Positions 26,001 to 34,117 of a stretch of 64,000 nt of DNA are shown in pieces (position 1 is the first letter of the stretch; every line of letters starts with the position of its first letter). Origin of the DNA: Bacteroidetes bacterium UBA6183 (GTDB lineage Bacteria; Bacteroidota; Bacteroidia; UKL13-3); the NCBI GenBank assembly GCA_002422865.1, contig DITN01000062.1, positions 5,621-69,620 on the forward strand, read 5' to 3'. The notes under the pieces were generated by a model, which was given only the letters and a program-made list of their open reading frames with translations, searched no databases and was not told the origin of the DNA. The translations under genes and the position numbers were made by a program.

Positions 26001-26427
26001 TTTGTAATGGATTTAAAATACAGTTGTTCCAAACAGGTTGGTAGCTTAAAACGGCCGCACCGTTATAAACTTGTGGTGTGTTAGAGGTTATCACCACATT
26101 TTGTTGAATGGAATCGCGGCAGTTACCTGCGGTGCGGGCTATCATACGCACGGTGTATGTGCCGGGTGCGCCAAACGAATAGGTAAAGTTGGGTATGGTA
26201 TTTAAACTGCTATCAACCAATACACCATTTACACGCCAATAATACCAAGTGTTGTTGTTGGCTGCGGTTCCGGTTGAGGTGTTATTAAAAACAATGTTTT
26301 GTGGCACACCACAACCATTTTGTCCCGGATGAGTAAAGCTTAAGGTTAAATTAGGACAAGCAGCAGAGGCTTGGTTTAAACCAAATACAACAAAGTAAAC
26401 AGCAATTAAATAAGATAGGGCTTTCAC
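20068..26427 (-). CDS. giant PKD-repeat protein with T9SS type B sorting domain
   Basis: About 2119 residues. Signal peptide (KALSYLIAVYFVVFGLNQASA), then some twenty PKD-type repeats with the hallmark pattern (Y/F)xWxFGDG or YxWxLGNGQ(T/S)xxxNP and a cysteine starting most units (GCGPLxVxFxN), and a C-terminal type B T9SS domain (NVPTAFSPNGDGFNEVF ... YDRWGKSVFET ... YVWLVEG), the gliding-associated form. Exported through the type IX system and attached or released at the surface; likely adhesin or matrix protein. No ATG fits; GTG at 26427 or TTG at 26433 is the likely start. Its stop lies 2 nt from the convergent NlpC gene with no terminator between. Confidence 0.9.
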   Translation of the reverse strand: MKALSYLIAVYFVVFGLNQASAACPNLTLSFTHPGQNGCGVPQNIVFNNTSTGTAANNNTWYYWRVNGVLVDSSLNTIPNFTYSFGAPGTYTVRMIARTAGNCRDSIQQNVVITSNTPQVYNGAAVLSYQPVWNNCILNPLQNDNFNISIASNVVLNNYTIIWGDGSPNANGVSLAVGASVNHTYTALGLYTVRIITVNGTCTDTITGTVYNMRPVSTSIKPLPSGQLAGCAPHTITFQDSTQNALPGTILTWNFGDGTIITRNWTQANQPISHTYLPVGTGNCVYTVSLRAFNPNCNTGPNNASTYTISPILIFDKDEAGINPPANLCLPSLTYTFGNSSVDNCITGQRYYYWGFGDGTNTGWITSKGPQTHTFPDYGNYTIMLIDSNGCGSDTTYANVVLNTPPQVGFTLTPKFGCAPLTVSVNDTSIGIGNTRTWTFTGGTPASSTLVSRNVTYNNPGTYVVRLQVSNSCATNVTRRDTVRVYARPVVQIGNTISGCVPHTITPTNNTVNQSPTATYYWDFGNGQTSSLRNPGPITYNNTGSFTIKLVVTDTCGKDSQQVNIAVSTLPTANFSVDTVCRNNATQFTGNSTLAPGDLITQHKWYFGNGDSATSVVSTQNYTYPTQGTFTAVLKITTDKNCVDTDTITVLVKPAPVVSFNYLPANICDKQIVTFNATATTTAPSTITQHRWIFGTADTARVEDTTYLFPAPGNYSIIYTATNNTGCAATSTQNITVHPNPDARLFRNISCSNQLTQFKDSSTVGFGNTITQWAWDFDNNGTTDSTTQHPTYRFINTGAFNTKLTVTTNNGCSNTDSLNTVVNLSPVANFNPVSASTCVNDTFTFNNVSFGAISYGWNFGNNTGDVFESLGTPFKYKYNDTGTYTVKLVAYSMQGCKDSTTRIVNARPLPVANFVVNDTIGCAPFNFTFNNTSYLSNNYKWLIGNTQTSTQTNRTDTLINLSGQVVTVKLVALNQYNCKPDTAIKTLYTFGNPTPNFTMSSDSGCGPLSVTFNNTTPNGISYVWKLGNGQTTNTVNASSVYMASLNSDSIYTIKLIATNGPGCADSISKTVRVFPNPESIFTPSVNNGCGPLSVTFNNASTHNFGGNQSNMSFVWQFGNNQNSTQTNPNTTYTASNVQDTTYTARLIAFSRFGCSDTSTANVRVYPNPDARFTVNNLAGCAPLNTTFTNQSVPNDTGTIGVMSFMWQLGNGQTSTQVNPSATYVASKTIDSIYQVRLIAISEHGCRDTAYQNSRVYPNPKAQFTQNITAGCGPLNVSFTNQSIPNDTGSIGIMSFVWQLGNGNAAITQNASSNYVANVLTDTVYRVRLQAMSEHGCIDTVSSTVRVHPKPITSFTTNKNAGCGPLLIQFTNTTQLANKYYWNFNDGDTSSTINPQHVFASYPMYDSVYQVKLASQSQYGCLGDTVSTTIIARYTPVAAYFSSNDSICGTGNIAFFNASLGGVQHRWNFGNGQTSTAINPASNFAALPTKDTTYLIRLVTTSPYGCNDTIIKPVTVNALPEALFANITAACTPHTVTFTNNSLRGAKYHWDFGDATTDSVAAPTKVFENNLTLVNRVYPVTLTAISSSGCIDTAKRNVTVYPLPTANINANKSLRCDTAEFHFLNSTQGASNYFWRFGDGHNGNQQSPIHYYRTRPNIDTNYQIRMVATSVNGCRDTAETTVLVRPLVLADFAASTTSSCLNLDVQFENKSRNAVNYFWLFGDGAGSNDNIPAHAYNNSGGYNITLIAYDRFGCSDTTTKLSYVNIYEIPRAEFVYTPFQPQIPNTTVNFSDRSFIGNGPLTYSWNFGDVNSSNNFSNQQNPSHTFTDSGYYQVRLVVSSINGCTDTIIKTLYVFPQAPAPDFDYNPKDGCKPLPVTFTNLSKYAYSYEWDFGDGNTSTEEHPQHTYTRDDTYTVKLKAFGPGGDSTVVKVKIITVHDLPRARFNVAPTMLYLPNSTSFFTNSSFDVFRSNWSVFDQNNQTIFTDTNTNSSYYFNKSGMYSVQLIVMNQFGCTDTAISKNIITVDDMGAVNVPTAFSPNGDGFNEVFIPIKTGVRNEDYLFRIYDRWGKSVFETTDVNKAWDGSDNGDVPAVTETYVWLVEGTFVSGERFVKKGTVTLIR

Positions 26428-26502
26428 GCGCAAATAAGCACATTAATGGCGTGCAATTTAGCTCTTAAAATTAAAAAACAATATGTTGATATAGAAAAAT
26501 CG

Positions 26503-27156
26503 CTAATTCGATACTTTTCTTCCCACCATTAACCCATCTCTTATGGGTAATAAAATGTGTTCTAGCCTTGGGTCGTTGTGCAAATGCTTGTTAAACTCAT
26601 CCAACAATTGGGTGTCTTTATCTTTTTGTAAACTTTTTTCATCAACCACTTTACCGCTCCACAACACATTATCTGCAATAATGTAACCACCTAATTTTAA
26701 GCATTCCATAGCTTGGTTGTAATATTTTAAGTAGTTAGGTTTATCGGCATCAATAAAAATCAAATCAAATTTGTAGGGTAAAGTTTTAATAATATTATAT
26801 GCATCGCCCACAATAAATTGAATTTTATTTTTCATACCGGCTTCTTCAATAAAGCGGTGTATGTTGTCTTCTTGTTCTGGGTTTACATCAATGGTAATTA
26901 ATCGTCCGCCTTCTTGCAAACCTTCGGCCAAACAAATGGCCGAGTACCCCGTGTAAGTACCAATTTCTAAAATGTATTTGGGTTTAATCATTTGGCTAAA
27001 CATGCTCAGCAACCTGCCTTGAAAATGCCCACTAAGCATGCGTGGCTGCAATACATTGGCAAAAGTATGGCGCGATAGTTTTTTTAAAACTTCGCTTTCG
27101 GGTTGGGTGTGGTCATCGCAATATTGCTGTATGGCCGGAGAAATAATATCAAACAT
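26503..27156 (-). CDS. O-methyltransferase (caffeoyl-CoA/catechol type)
   Basis: 217 residues of the cation-dependent SAM O-methyltransferase family. SAM-binding ILEIGTYTGYSAICLAEGL, acidic ITIDVNPEQ, metal/active-site FIDADKPNYLKYY and DNVLWSGKVVD are in the usual order. The substrate cannot be inferred. Its ATG overlaps the end of the VanZ gene by 8 nt, so the two are coupled. Confidence 0.93.
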   Translation of the reverse strand: MFDIISPAIQQYCDDHTQPESEVLKKLSRHTFANVLQPRMLSGHFQGRLLSMFSQMIKPKYILEIGTYTGYSAICLAEGLQEGGRLITIDVNPEQEDNIHRFIEEAGMKNKIQFIVGDAYNIIKTLPYKFDLIFIDADKPNYLKYYNQAMECLKLGGYIIADNVLWSGKVVDEKSLQKDKDTQLLDEFNKHLHNDPRLEHILLPIRDGLMVGRKVSN

Positions 27157-27535
27157 GTTTTATCTTTTTCGAAACAACAAAATACACAATTAAACAACCA
27201 AGGGTGTTGGCTATCATGTCAAAATAATCGTAACTGCGGCCGGTGAAAATAAATTTTTGCATCAACTCAATTAAAGCTCCGTAACCGGCACTAATGGCAC
27301 ACCAAATTACAATAATTTTTTTAGGGTTTTGGTTTGAATACTTCAGGTTAGCTTTAATAAACAACCAAGCCTGCACGCCAAATAACAGAGCGTGTATGGG
27401 TTTATCGTAACCAAATAAATCTTCCAGCTTAAGTTGGGCTAATGTGCCGGGTTGTGCACCGCAGGCAAATAAAATAAGCAGCGCCCAAGCAATGGCCAAT
27501 TTGTAATGGTATAGTTTTGTTTGCTTAAGCTGCAT
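27149..27535 (-). CDS. VanZ-family small membrane protein
   Basis: 128 residues from the ATG at 27535 (MQLKQTKLYHYK); the longer TTG reading to 27571 runs through the pgk terminator and is rejected. Three to four hydrophobic helices, DKPIHALLFGVQAW and the GRSYDYFDMIANTLGCLIVYF block typical of VanZ-like proteins. Biological role in this phylum unknown. Confidence 0.8.
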   Translation of the reverse strand: MQLKQTKLYHYKLAIAWALLILFACGAQPGTLAQLKLEDLFGYDKPIHALLFGVQAWLFIKANLKYSNQNPKKIIVIWCAISAGYGALIELMQKFIFTGRSYDYFDMIANTLGCLIVYFVVSKKIKHV

Positions 27536-27555
27536 GTGGTAATGGTAATAATAGA

Positions 27556-27588
27556 AAACCACCAGTCGCAAAAAGCAATTGGTGGTTT
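27556..27588 (-). terminator. pgk terminator
   Basis: Minus-strand stem AAACCACCA (27580-27588) with TGGTGGTTT (27556-27564), 15-nt loop, short U-run. It begins 9 nt after the pgk stop and ends 20 nt before the VanZ ATG. Confidence 0.6.
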
Positions 27589-27596
27589 AAAAAGTA

Positions 27597-28808
27597 TTAT
27601 TCGTTTATGGCTTTAATGCCCGGTAATTCTTTGCCTTCAAAATACTCCAACAAAGCACCGCCACCTGTACTCACGTAGCTTACTTCGTTTTCGAAACCAA
27701 ATTTAGCAACAGCAGCAGCACTATCGCCACCACCAATTAAACTAAATGCACCATTTTTGGTAGCTTCAGCTACTGCAATGGCGGCTTGTTTGGTTCCGTT
27801 TTCGTAACTGCTCATTTCAAAAACACCCATTGGTCCGTTCCATAAGATCGTTTTCGATTGTTTAATCACCGCAGCATAATCATCGGCCGCTTTCGGTCCA
27901 ATATCTAAGCCCATCCAACCGGCTTCAATGTGTTTGTTATCACAAACTTTGTGGTTGGCATCGTTGCTAAATGCATCGGCTACTACACTATCAACGGGCA
28001 ACATTAGGTTTACACCTTTTGCTTTTGCTTTAGCCATTAGATCAAGGCAAAGTTGCAAGCGGTCTTCTTCACACAGACTCGATCCAATTTCGTAACCCAT
28101 GGCTTTTAAAAAGGTGTAAGCCATACCACCACCAATTATTAGGTTATCTACTTTATCGATTAAGTTTTCCAAAATTAAAAGTTTGTCGCTAACCTTGGCA
28201 CCACCTGTAATGGCGGTAAACGGACGAGCTGCTTTTTTCATTACCAACTCGGCATTGGCCACTTCTTTAGCCATTACATATCCAAAACACTTTTGGGTAA
28301 AATACTGAGCAATAACCGCTGTGCTTGCATGCGCGCGGTGTGCAGTACCAAATGCATCGTTTACATACACATCACCTAACTTGCTCAGTTTTTCGGCAAA
28401 TGCTGCATCACCTTTTTCTTCTTCTTTGTAAAAACGTAAGTTTTCTAGCAATAAAATTTCTCCCGGTTTTAAAGCAGCAGATTTATCAGTAGCTTCTTGT
28501 CCAATACAGTCGTTTGCAAATTGTACCTCAACACCAAACAATTGGCTGGCTGCAGCTACCACATGTTTTAAGGTATGTTTTTCAATATCAACAGTACCGT
28601 CTTCTTTTAATTTTTTTAATGGTCTACCTAAATGACTCATTAAAATGCAGCTTCCACCATCGGCTAATATTTTTTTAATGGTAGGAACAGTTGCACGAAT
28701 ACGGGCATCATCTGTTACGGCAAATGTTTGTTTATCTAACGGAACGTTAAAATCTACACGAATCAAAGCCTTTTTTCCGGCAAAGTTTAGGGTGTCTACT
28801 GTTTTCAT
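27597..28808 (-). CDS. pgk: phosphoglycerate kinase
   Basis: 403 residues, glycolytic transfer of phosphate between 1,3-bisphosphoglycerate and ADP. RVDFNVPLDK and the basic patch MSHLGRPLKK at the N-terminal domain, LENLRFYKEEEKGD, GGAKVSDKLLILENL, and the C-terminal nucleotide site with WNGPMGVFEM and IGGGDSAAAV. Full length. A -7 box candidate lies about 50 nt upstream. Followed by a terminator, so monocistronic. Confidence 0.98.
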   Translation of the reverse strand: MKTVDTLNFAGKKALIRVDFNVPLDKQTFAVTDDARIRATVPTIKKILADGGSCILMSHLGRPLKKLKEDGTVDIEKHTLKHVVAAASQLFGVEVQFANDCIGQEATDKSAALKPGEILLLENLRFYKEEEKGDAAFAEKLSKLGDVYVNDAFGTAHRAHASTAVIAQYFTQKCFGYVMAKEVANAELVMKKAARPFTAITGGAKVSDKLLILENLIDKVDNLIIGGGMAYTFLKAMGYEIGSSLCEEDRLQLCLDLMAKAKAKGVNLMLPVDSVVADAFSNDANHKVCDNKHIEAGWMGLDIGPKAADDYAAVIKQSKTILWNGPMGVFEMSSYENGTKQAAIAVAEATKNGAFSLIGGGDSAAAVAKFGFENEVSYVSTGGGALLEYFEGKELPGIKAINE

Positions 28809-28858
28809 GCTGAATGGTTTAAGTATAAAATTGTGAAAGGTAAATGCTTAAATTTTGG

Positions 28859-28866
28859 CAAAAATA
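28859..28866 (-). promoter_or_regulatory. possible pgk -7 box
   Basis: TATTTTTG on the minus strand matches TAnnTTTG; about 50 nt before the ATG. No clear -33 box. Confidence 0.35.
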
Positions 28867-28952
28867 GTTTTTTGTAGCTAGATTGTGTTTGAATTTTTAA
28901 CCCAAAGCCTGTTGTTACAATCAGTGCTTTAGTTAAATCAATACAAATTAAT

Positions 28953-29393
28953 ATGGGTAAAATTTGGGCTTCTGTTTTGGTGCTGCTTGTTTTTATGGCC
29001 TGCACAGGTAAAAAAGAAAAGGCATTGATTAAACGTTGGCGTGTAGCCGATGTAACTTTTATTGATGCCGAAAAAGCAACTGTGCAAAGCGATACCATGC
29101 AGGGTAATTTAATGCTAAGGCAACAAGCTGTATTGCGTGATGTACTGCTTAAAAATTTGTACGAGTTTAAAGATGATGGAACTTACATAACCGGAAATGC
29201 CGCAGGAACTGCAACCGGTAAGTGGAAGATAAGTGGCAATGCCATTAATTTTATGAGTGATGTTGAAAAGGATGGAGCAGCACCCACTAAAAAAATTCCT
29301 TTCGAACATTTAAGTGAAGACAGTTTGGTGTTGTTATTAAACAATGATCAAACCAGTATAAAATTAAAATTACTTTTGCTGCCTGTTGAGTAA
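28953..29393 (+). CDS. small lipocalin-like lipoprotein
   Basis: 146 residues. Lipoprotein signal (WASVLVLLVFMAC, Cys17), then a single beta-rich domain with YEFKDDGTYITGNAAGTATGKWKISGNAINFM, a pattern of lipocalin-like Bacteroidota lipoproteins. Function unknown. Divergent from pgk and 21 nt before the Rieske gene, which is probably cotranscribed. Confidence 0.75.
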   Translation: MGKIWASVLVLLVFMACTGKKEKALIKRWRVADVTFIDAEKATVQSDTMQGNLMLRQQAVLRDVLLKNLYEFKDDGTYITGNAAGTATGKWKISGNAINFMSDVEKDGAAPTKKIPFEHLSEDSLVLLLNNDQTSIKLKLLLLPVE

Positions 29394-29414
29394 AATCAAC
29401 CCACCAAACACCAT

Positions 29415-29756
29415 ATGATTCGCTATTTTAAAGTATACGATTTTAAACAACACGGTAACGAACCGCAACAATTAAACACCACACGTACCATTGATATTGA
29501 AGGCAAGCGCATTTGCCTAGCTCGAACCGCAACAGGTTATTATGCCGTAGATGATAAATGTCCGCATGCAGGCGCTCACCTTGGAAGAGGCGGCTGGTGT
29601 GAGGATGAATTTGTGGTTTGTCCGGTGCATCGTTACAAATACAATTTAAAAACCGGGCAAGGTAAACAAGGCGATTACATAAAGCCTTACCTCGTGCAAA
29701 TGCGTGCCGATGGTGTATACATTGGGATTGAAAAGAAGTGGTGGCAAATCTGGTAG
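29415..29756 (+). CDS. Rieske [2Fe-2S] protein
   Basis: 113 residues, a stand-alone Rieske domain. Cluster ligands are Cys49 and His51 (KCPHAG) and Cys69 and His72 (CPVHRY). No signal or membrane segment, so cytosolic, as in ferredoxin components of dioxygenases or NirD-like proteins. No oxygenase gene is adjacent, so its redox partner is unknown. Confidence 0.9.
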   Translation: MIRYFKVYDFKQHGNEPQQLNTTRTIDIEGKRICLARTATGYYAVDDKCPHAGAHLGRGGWCEDEFVVCPVHRYKYNLKTGQGKQGDYIKPYLVQMRADGVYIGIEKKWWQIW

Positions 29757-30210
29757 GCTGTCATTGGTGTAAATGATTTTAAGCTGACAACAACTCCAAA
29801 TCGAGTGTATTGCGGGCATAATTTGACCGAACCTGAGGTCAGTTTTTGAGTTTTTAATTAATTATTAATTTAAAAATTTACGCTAAAGGTTAAAAAATCA
29901 ATACAAGTTGCTGTATTTTGATTTGAGTGTTTTTGCCAACTGCATTTAAAAATTGCCATAATTTAAACACTGATGTTAAGGTGGGCTCTTTTTATAAATA
30001 AAATATTGAAAATCAAATAATTGAAAGTATTTACTTGTGGTGTTTCGTAGGTCCCAACAATAAATTTGGTTAAAAAATAAAATTGCCCCCCCCCTTTCAT
30101 GTACCCCCAAACGCTACTCGTCACGAGATGGTGCAGTGCAAGTAATGTTGCGTGCTGCCTGCTTTTGTAGAAGGTACTTTTGTGCTCAACAACAGCTAAA
30201 TAAGCATTGT
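29757..30210. other. 454-bp intergenic region
   Basis: No credible gene. It holds a weak hairpin (TGACC 29824-29828 with GGTCA 29837-29841, then T5) that may end the Rieske transcript, a -7-like TAAATTTG at 30061-30068 that may drive the downstream secreted protein, a nine-C tract (30086-30094) and a short inverted repeat CTCGT/ACGAG at 30117-30127. Confidence 0.5.
30086..30094 (+). repeat. poly-C tract (C9) in the leader of a surface-protein gene
   Basis: Nine consecutive C in very AT-rich DNA, between a -7-like box (30061-30068) and the ATG at 30211. Such tracts are slippage-prone; here it would change leader length, not a reading frame. Confidence 0.6.
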
Positions 30211-33200
30211 ATGAAGTACTTAAACCTAATTGGTGTTTTTATTTTTTTGTTATCGTTTTCTTTTTCTTTAGAAGGTGCAACTGTTACGTCAACAACAACT
30301 GGTGGCAATTGGACCAGCTCAAGCACGTGGGTTGGCAACAAGGTTCCAAAGGCGGGTGATGATATAGTTATAAACGGAGTTGTTACCATAGTATCGAATG
30401 TAACATGTAAGACTTTGAAAATAAGCAGCGGTAAAACATTAGCTTTTGGTGCAGGGGGACACTCATTAACACTAACAGGGACATGGACAACTGTGCTTGA
30501 TAATGTTGGAGGTAATTTTAATGCCGGAGACGGAAAGGTTGTTTTTAAAACCAATCAAAGTTCAGGACAAACAGTTGCAGGAGTTTTTAACTTTAATAAT
30601 GTTGATGTTGAAAAAGTGTCTCAAATGAATTTTGGTACCTCATCAACCATTAACAGAAAATTGCTTTTAACCAGCGGTTCACAAATTGTAACTACCGCAC
30701 ACCCAACATACGGAAGCAACTCTACTTTAGAAATTAGCGGTAATTACACCATCAGCACAAATTACTACTTATGGGGTAATACACTTGCTAAAACACCGGC
30801 AAATCTTATAATTGCAAGTGGCACTGTATCAGCACAGCAGGCTGTTGCCATAAAAAAATCACTTACTGTTTTGCAAGGTGCTACACTTAATTTATCCACT
30901 TCTTGCGTATCATTAAAGGCATCCACCTTCGAACAAATTACTAACTTGGGCACATTAAACCTAGGAGGTGTAATTGTTGAATCTGGTTTAACCTGGAATT
31001 TGACGAGTGATGTTACACTTAGCAACCTTACCATACAAAACGAAGCCATTGTTAATGCAGGTAACCATACCATTAATTTTATTTACAATACAACAGGCCA
31101 CTGTGGAGCAACCGGACGAATTATTAATTTGGTTGGCACCGGTTTATTTAATGCCGGTACTGGCACTGTTGTTATTAATACTTCTGCAAATGGTAATGCT
31201 ACGTTTGTAGGAAATATCACTTTAAATAACTTGGTTGTTACCGGGGGGGTGCTGACCACAAACGGTAACAATGCCACCATTACTATTAACGGAAATTTAA
31301 CTTTAAATACCGGAACTAATATTGATTACGGCAACCCGATTCCTTTAGGAACCATGAGCTTTGGAACATCAGCAAGTATAACAAGTAATGGAGGAAATAC
31401 CACAAACATTATCAGTTCAGTGCCAACCGCACCTCAGCCAACAGCTGTTGATTTAAGCCTCACAGCTTTGAGTAGTTCAACTTCAGGTGGAGGAAATTTT
31501 AATGGAGGTTTACGACTAATCGCACCAAACACCTATAAACTTGGGTCGAATATGACCATAAACGGAAATAGAAAGGTGTTGTTTATATATGCACCTGCCG
31601 AATTTAATACCAATGGCTATTCGATCAATGCAGATAGTGTTTATGTATACGGAAAATTAGTAGTGAGTAACCCTTCCGGTTTAGATGCATTTTTAGGAAC
31701 AACTAAAATATACATTGATTCGGCCGCGATTATTGAATACAATGGTAATGCAACACAAATAATAAAGCCTGGTAAATACGGTACAATGAAATTAACTGGT
31801 GCCGGTAATAAAGTTTTTAGTGCAGGCACATTTCTGGTAACAAAAGATTTGGAATTTGATTCGGGAACAGTTGATTTTTCAAATAATCCCATATTTGACA
31901 TAAGCGGGCATGGACAACAAGAGATAGCGGGATTACCTTTCAAAAATATAACATTTGGTGGTAGCGGAAACAAGAGACTTAAAGACAGCACCAAAGTAAG
32001 TGGGCGCATAACAATTTCTCAGTCGGCAAGTCTTATTTCTAATGGTTTATTAACCTTAACATCTTCAGCATCGGGTACAGCCTCTATTGGTGCCATACCC
32101 AATTCTGCTAGTGTTGTTGGAACAGTAAACTATGAAAGGTACATTCCAGCAGGAAGGATGTGGCGTTTTATTGGCTGGCCAATAAGTGGAAGTACGGTAG
32201 CCAATAGTTGGCAAACAACTATACATGTAACCGGTTCGGGAACCGGTGGCAGCCTTGGTGGATTTAATAGCAATGGTTTTGATTGGACATCATCATCGGC
32301 TCCAAGTGTTTACACTTATAACGAATCATTAAACGCGGATATAAACAGCAAATGGCAAACCATACCCAATACCAATATTAATATAAGTTCAACCACAGGG
32401 TATAGGTTATTTATACGTGGATCAAGAGATTTGGGAACAAGTTTATTAACGAGTAGTAACCATCCGCTGCAACCGGTTATTTTAAAAGGAACTGGCACAA
32501 TTAATAAAGGTGATATTACAGTTAATTTAACCTCATCCAACGGTGGAGGAAACAATAATGGTTGGCATTTATTGGCCAATCCCTATCCTTCTGCAATTGA
32601 CTGGAACAATGCGACTTGGGTTTCTGAGCGTGGGGCCACTATTCAATCAACAGTTTATATTTACAATCCGGCCCAAAATAAATACGGAGCTTGGAATGCA
32701 GCAGGTGGTGGAGTTAATGGAGGCTCAAGTCAGATTGCATCGGGTCAAGCCTTTTTTGTTAAAGCAAATGCCAATACATCTCTTACATTCCGTGAAACCT
32801 TTAAGGTTGATAACGGTAGTGTTGGTTTATTTGGTAAAACAGGTTCTCCGGAAATACGCAACAACTTAAAAATAAGTATAGGCGAAACAAATAAAATTTA
32901 TGACGAGACTGTTGTTTTTTTAAATGCAGGAGCTACAAAAAATATTGATGATGAATTTGATGCCATAAAGCCTGATGTAACCAATGCAAGTATATCATCA
33001 TATACAGCTGTTAATTCAACTAAATTATTGATTAACGCAGTGCCTAATTCAATACCAGACACGGTTAAACTTCATACCCCTTTGGCAAATGCTAACTATA
33101 ACTACTTGTTGAGGTTTACCGGAGAAGAAACATTCAATGATAGTGTTAGACTCATATTATTCGACCATTACACACTAAATCAATTTGTAATTGATAGTGG

Positions 33201-33861
33201 TAATCATGTTTATGCCTTTTCAACAGTATTAAACAACGCTGCAAGTCGTATGGCAGATAGATTCAGTTTGATAATAGGAAATGCGCCACAGCAGTTACCG
33301 GTAAAGTTGATAAGGTTTAGTGCACACAAAAGAGTTGATGGATTGATTGATTTAAACTGGAATACAGCCTCTGAAAAACAAAACAAAAATTTTGAGGTAC
33401 AACGTAGTGCTGACGGTATATTGTTTGAGACCATAGGTTTAGTAAATGGTGCCGGAAATACCAGCGTAATGTCAACGTATAACTTTACCGATGGTAACCC
33501 GCTAAATGGAATCACTTATTACCGCTTAAAGCAAAACGATTACGATGGTAATCACACCTTATCTAACGTTGTGTTGATTGATGCAGGTGGCGAAAAACTG
33601 GCTGCAACGTTAAAACCGGTTGTTTACCCAACACCTGCAGAAGAAGTATTATATGTGGAGGTAAACAATATTGCTGAAACAACAGTACAAATGTCTATTT
33701 TGGATGTAATGGGGAGCTCCGTTCATGAAGAGCAGATTTTGGCCGATGAACCTAATTATATTTACCCCCTTGAAGTTAATAACCTTAAGAAAGGTTTATA
33801 CGTGATTAAAATAACAACCAGCAACCAACCAGCAACAGCCTTAAAGTTCATAAAAAAATAA
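30211..33861 (+). CDS. large secreted protein with T9SS type A sorting domain
   Basis: 1216 residues from the ATG at 30211, where a clean signal peptide begins (MKYLNLIGVFIFLLSFSFS, cleavage near EGA). An N-terminal GGNWTSSSTWVGNKVPKAGD motif is typical of beta-helical G8-like surface proteins, followed by long Asn/Thr/Gly-rich beta repeats to about residue 620, a region with YERYIPAGRMWRFIGWP, a fibronectin-like segment (ISFSAHKR-like IRFSAHKRVDGLIDLNWNTASE) and a C-terminal type A sorting domain ending in LKKGLYVIKITTSN. Exported by the type IX system. Function: probable adhesin or matrix component. Confidence 0.88.
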   Translation: MKYLNLIGVFIFLLSFSFSLEGATVTSTTTGGNWTSSSTWVGNKVPKAGDDIVINGVVTIVSNVTCKTLKISSGKTLAFGAGGHSLTLTGTWTTVLDNVGGNFNAGDGKVVFKTNQSSGQTVAGVFNFNNVDVEKVSQMNFGTSSTINRKLLLTSGSQIVTTAHPTYGSNSTLEISGNYTISTNYYLWGNTLAKTPANLIIASGTVSAQQAVAIKKSLTVLQGATLNLSTSCVSLKASTFEQITNLGTLNLGGVIVESGLTWNLTSDVTLSNLTIQNEAIVNAGNHTINFIYNTTGHCGATGRIINLVGTGLFNAGTGTVVINTSANGNATFVGNITLNNLVVTGGVLTTNGNNATITINGNLTLNTGTNIDYGNPIPLGTMSFGTSASITSNGGNTTNIISSVPTAPQPTAVDLSLTALSSSTSGGGNFNGGLRLIAPNTYKLGSNMTINGNRKVLFIYAPAEFNTNGYSINADSVYVYGKLVVSNPSGLDAFLGTTKIYIDSAAIIEYNGNATQIIKPGKYGTMKLTGAGNKVFSAGTFLVTKDLEFDSGTVDFSNNPIFDISGHGQQEIAGLPFKNITFGGSGNKRLKDSTKVSGRITISQSASLISNGLLTLTSSASGTASIGAIPNSASVVGTVNYERYIPAGRMWRFIGWPISGSTVANSWQTTIHVTGSGTGGSLGGFNSNGFDWTSSSAPSVYTYNESLNADINSKWQTIPNTNINISSTTGYRLFIRGSRDLGTSLLTSSNHPLQPVILKGTGTINKGDITVNLTSSNGGGNNNGWHLLANPYPSAIDWNNATWVSERGATIQSTVYIYNPAQNKYGAWNAAGGGVNGGSSQIASGQAFFVKANANTSLTFRETFKVDNGSVGLFGKTGSPEIRNNLKISIGETNKIYDETVVFLNAGATKNIDDEFDAIKPDVTNASISSYTAVNSTKLLINAVPNSIPDTVKLHTPLANANYNYLLRFTGEETFNDSVRLILFDHYTLNQFVIDSGNHVYAFSTVLNNAASRMADRFSLIIGNAPQQLPVKLIRFSAHKRVDGLIDLNWNTASEKQNKNFEVQRSADGILFETIGLVNGAGNTSVMSTYNFTDGNPLNGITYYRLKQNDYDGNHTLSNVVLIDAGGEKLAATLKPVVYPTPAEEVLYVEVNNIAETTVQMSILDVMGSSVHEEQILADEPNYIYPLEVNNLKKGLYVIKITTSNQPATALKFIKK

Positions 33862-34117
33862 AGTTAAGCCTGTTGATGTTTTTATTATATTGAAAATCAG
33901 ATTATTGTTTGTAATAATACTTGTTTTCTTCTTATCCTGATAGTTTACTTAATGAGTATTACATCCTGAATAAACGTTATACATATCCTAAAATACATTT
34001 TTAGAGTGCTTGTGTATTGGTAATTTTTAAAGGCTGTTTTGTAAACTAGTTGTAAAAATAGTTGATTTAATGGTATTAATAATCATATTTTGTACTTGTA
34101 ATCAAATACAACACATT

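Noticed and set aside
27536..27571. TTG start for the VanZ protein
   Set aside because: It lies inside the pgk terminator and adds residues not seen in the family.
30136..30210. Upstream GTG extension of the large T9SS protein
   Set aside because: A clean signal peptide begins at the ATG at 30211; the extension is Cys-rich with no support.
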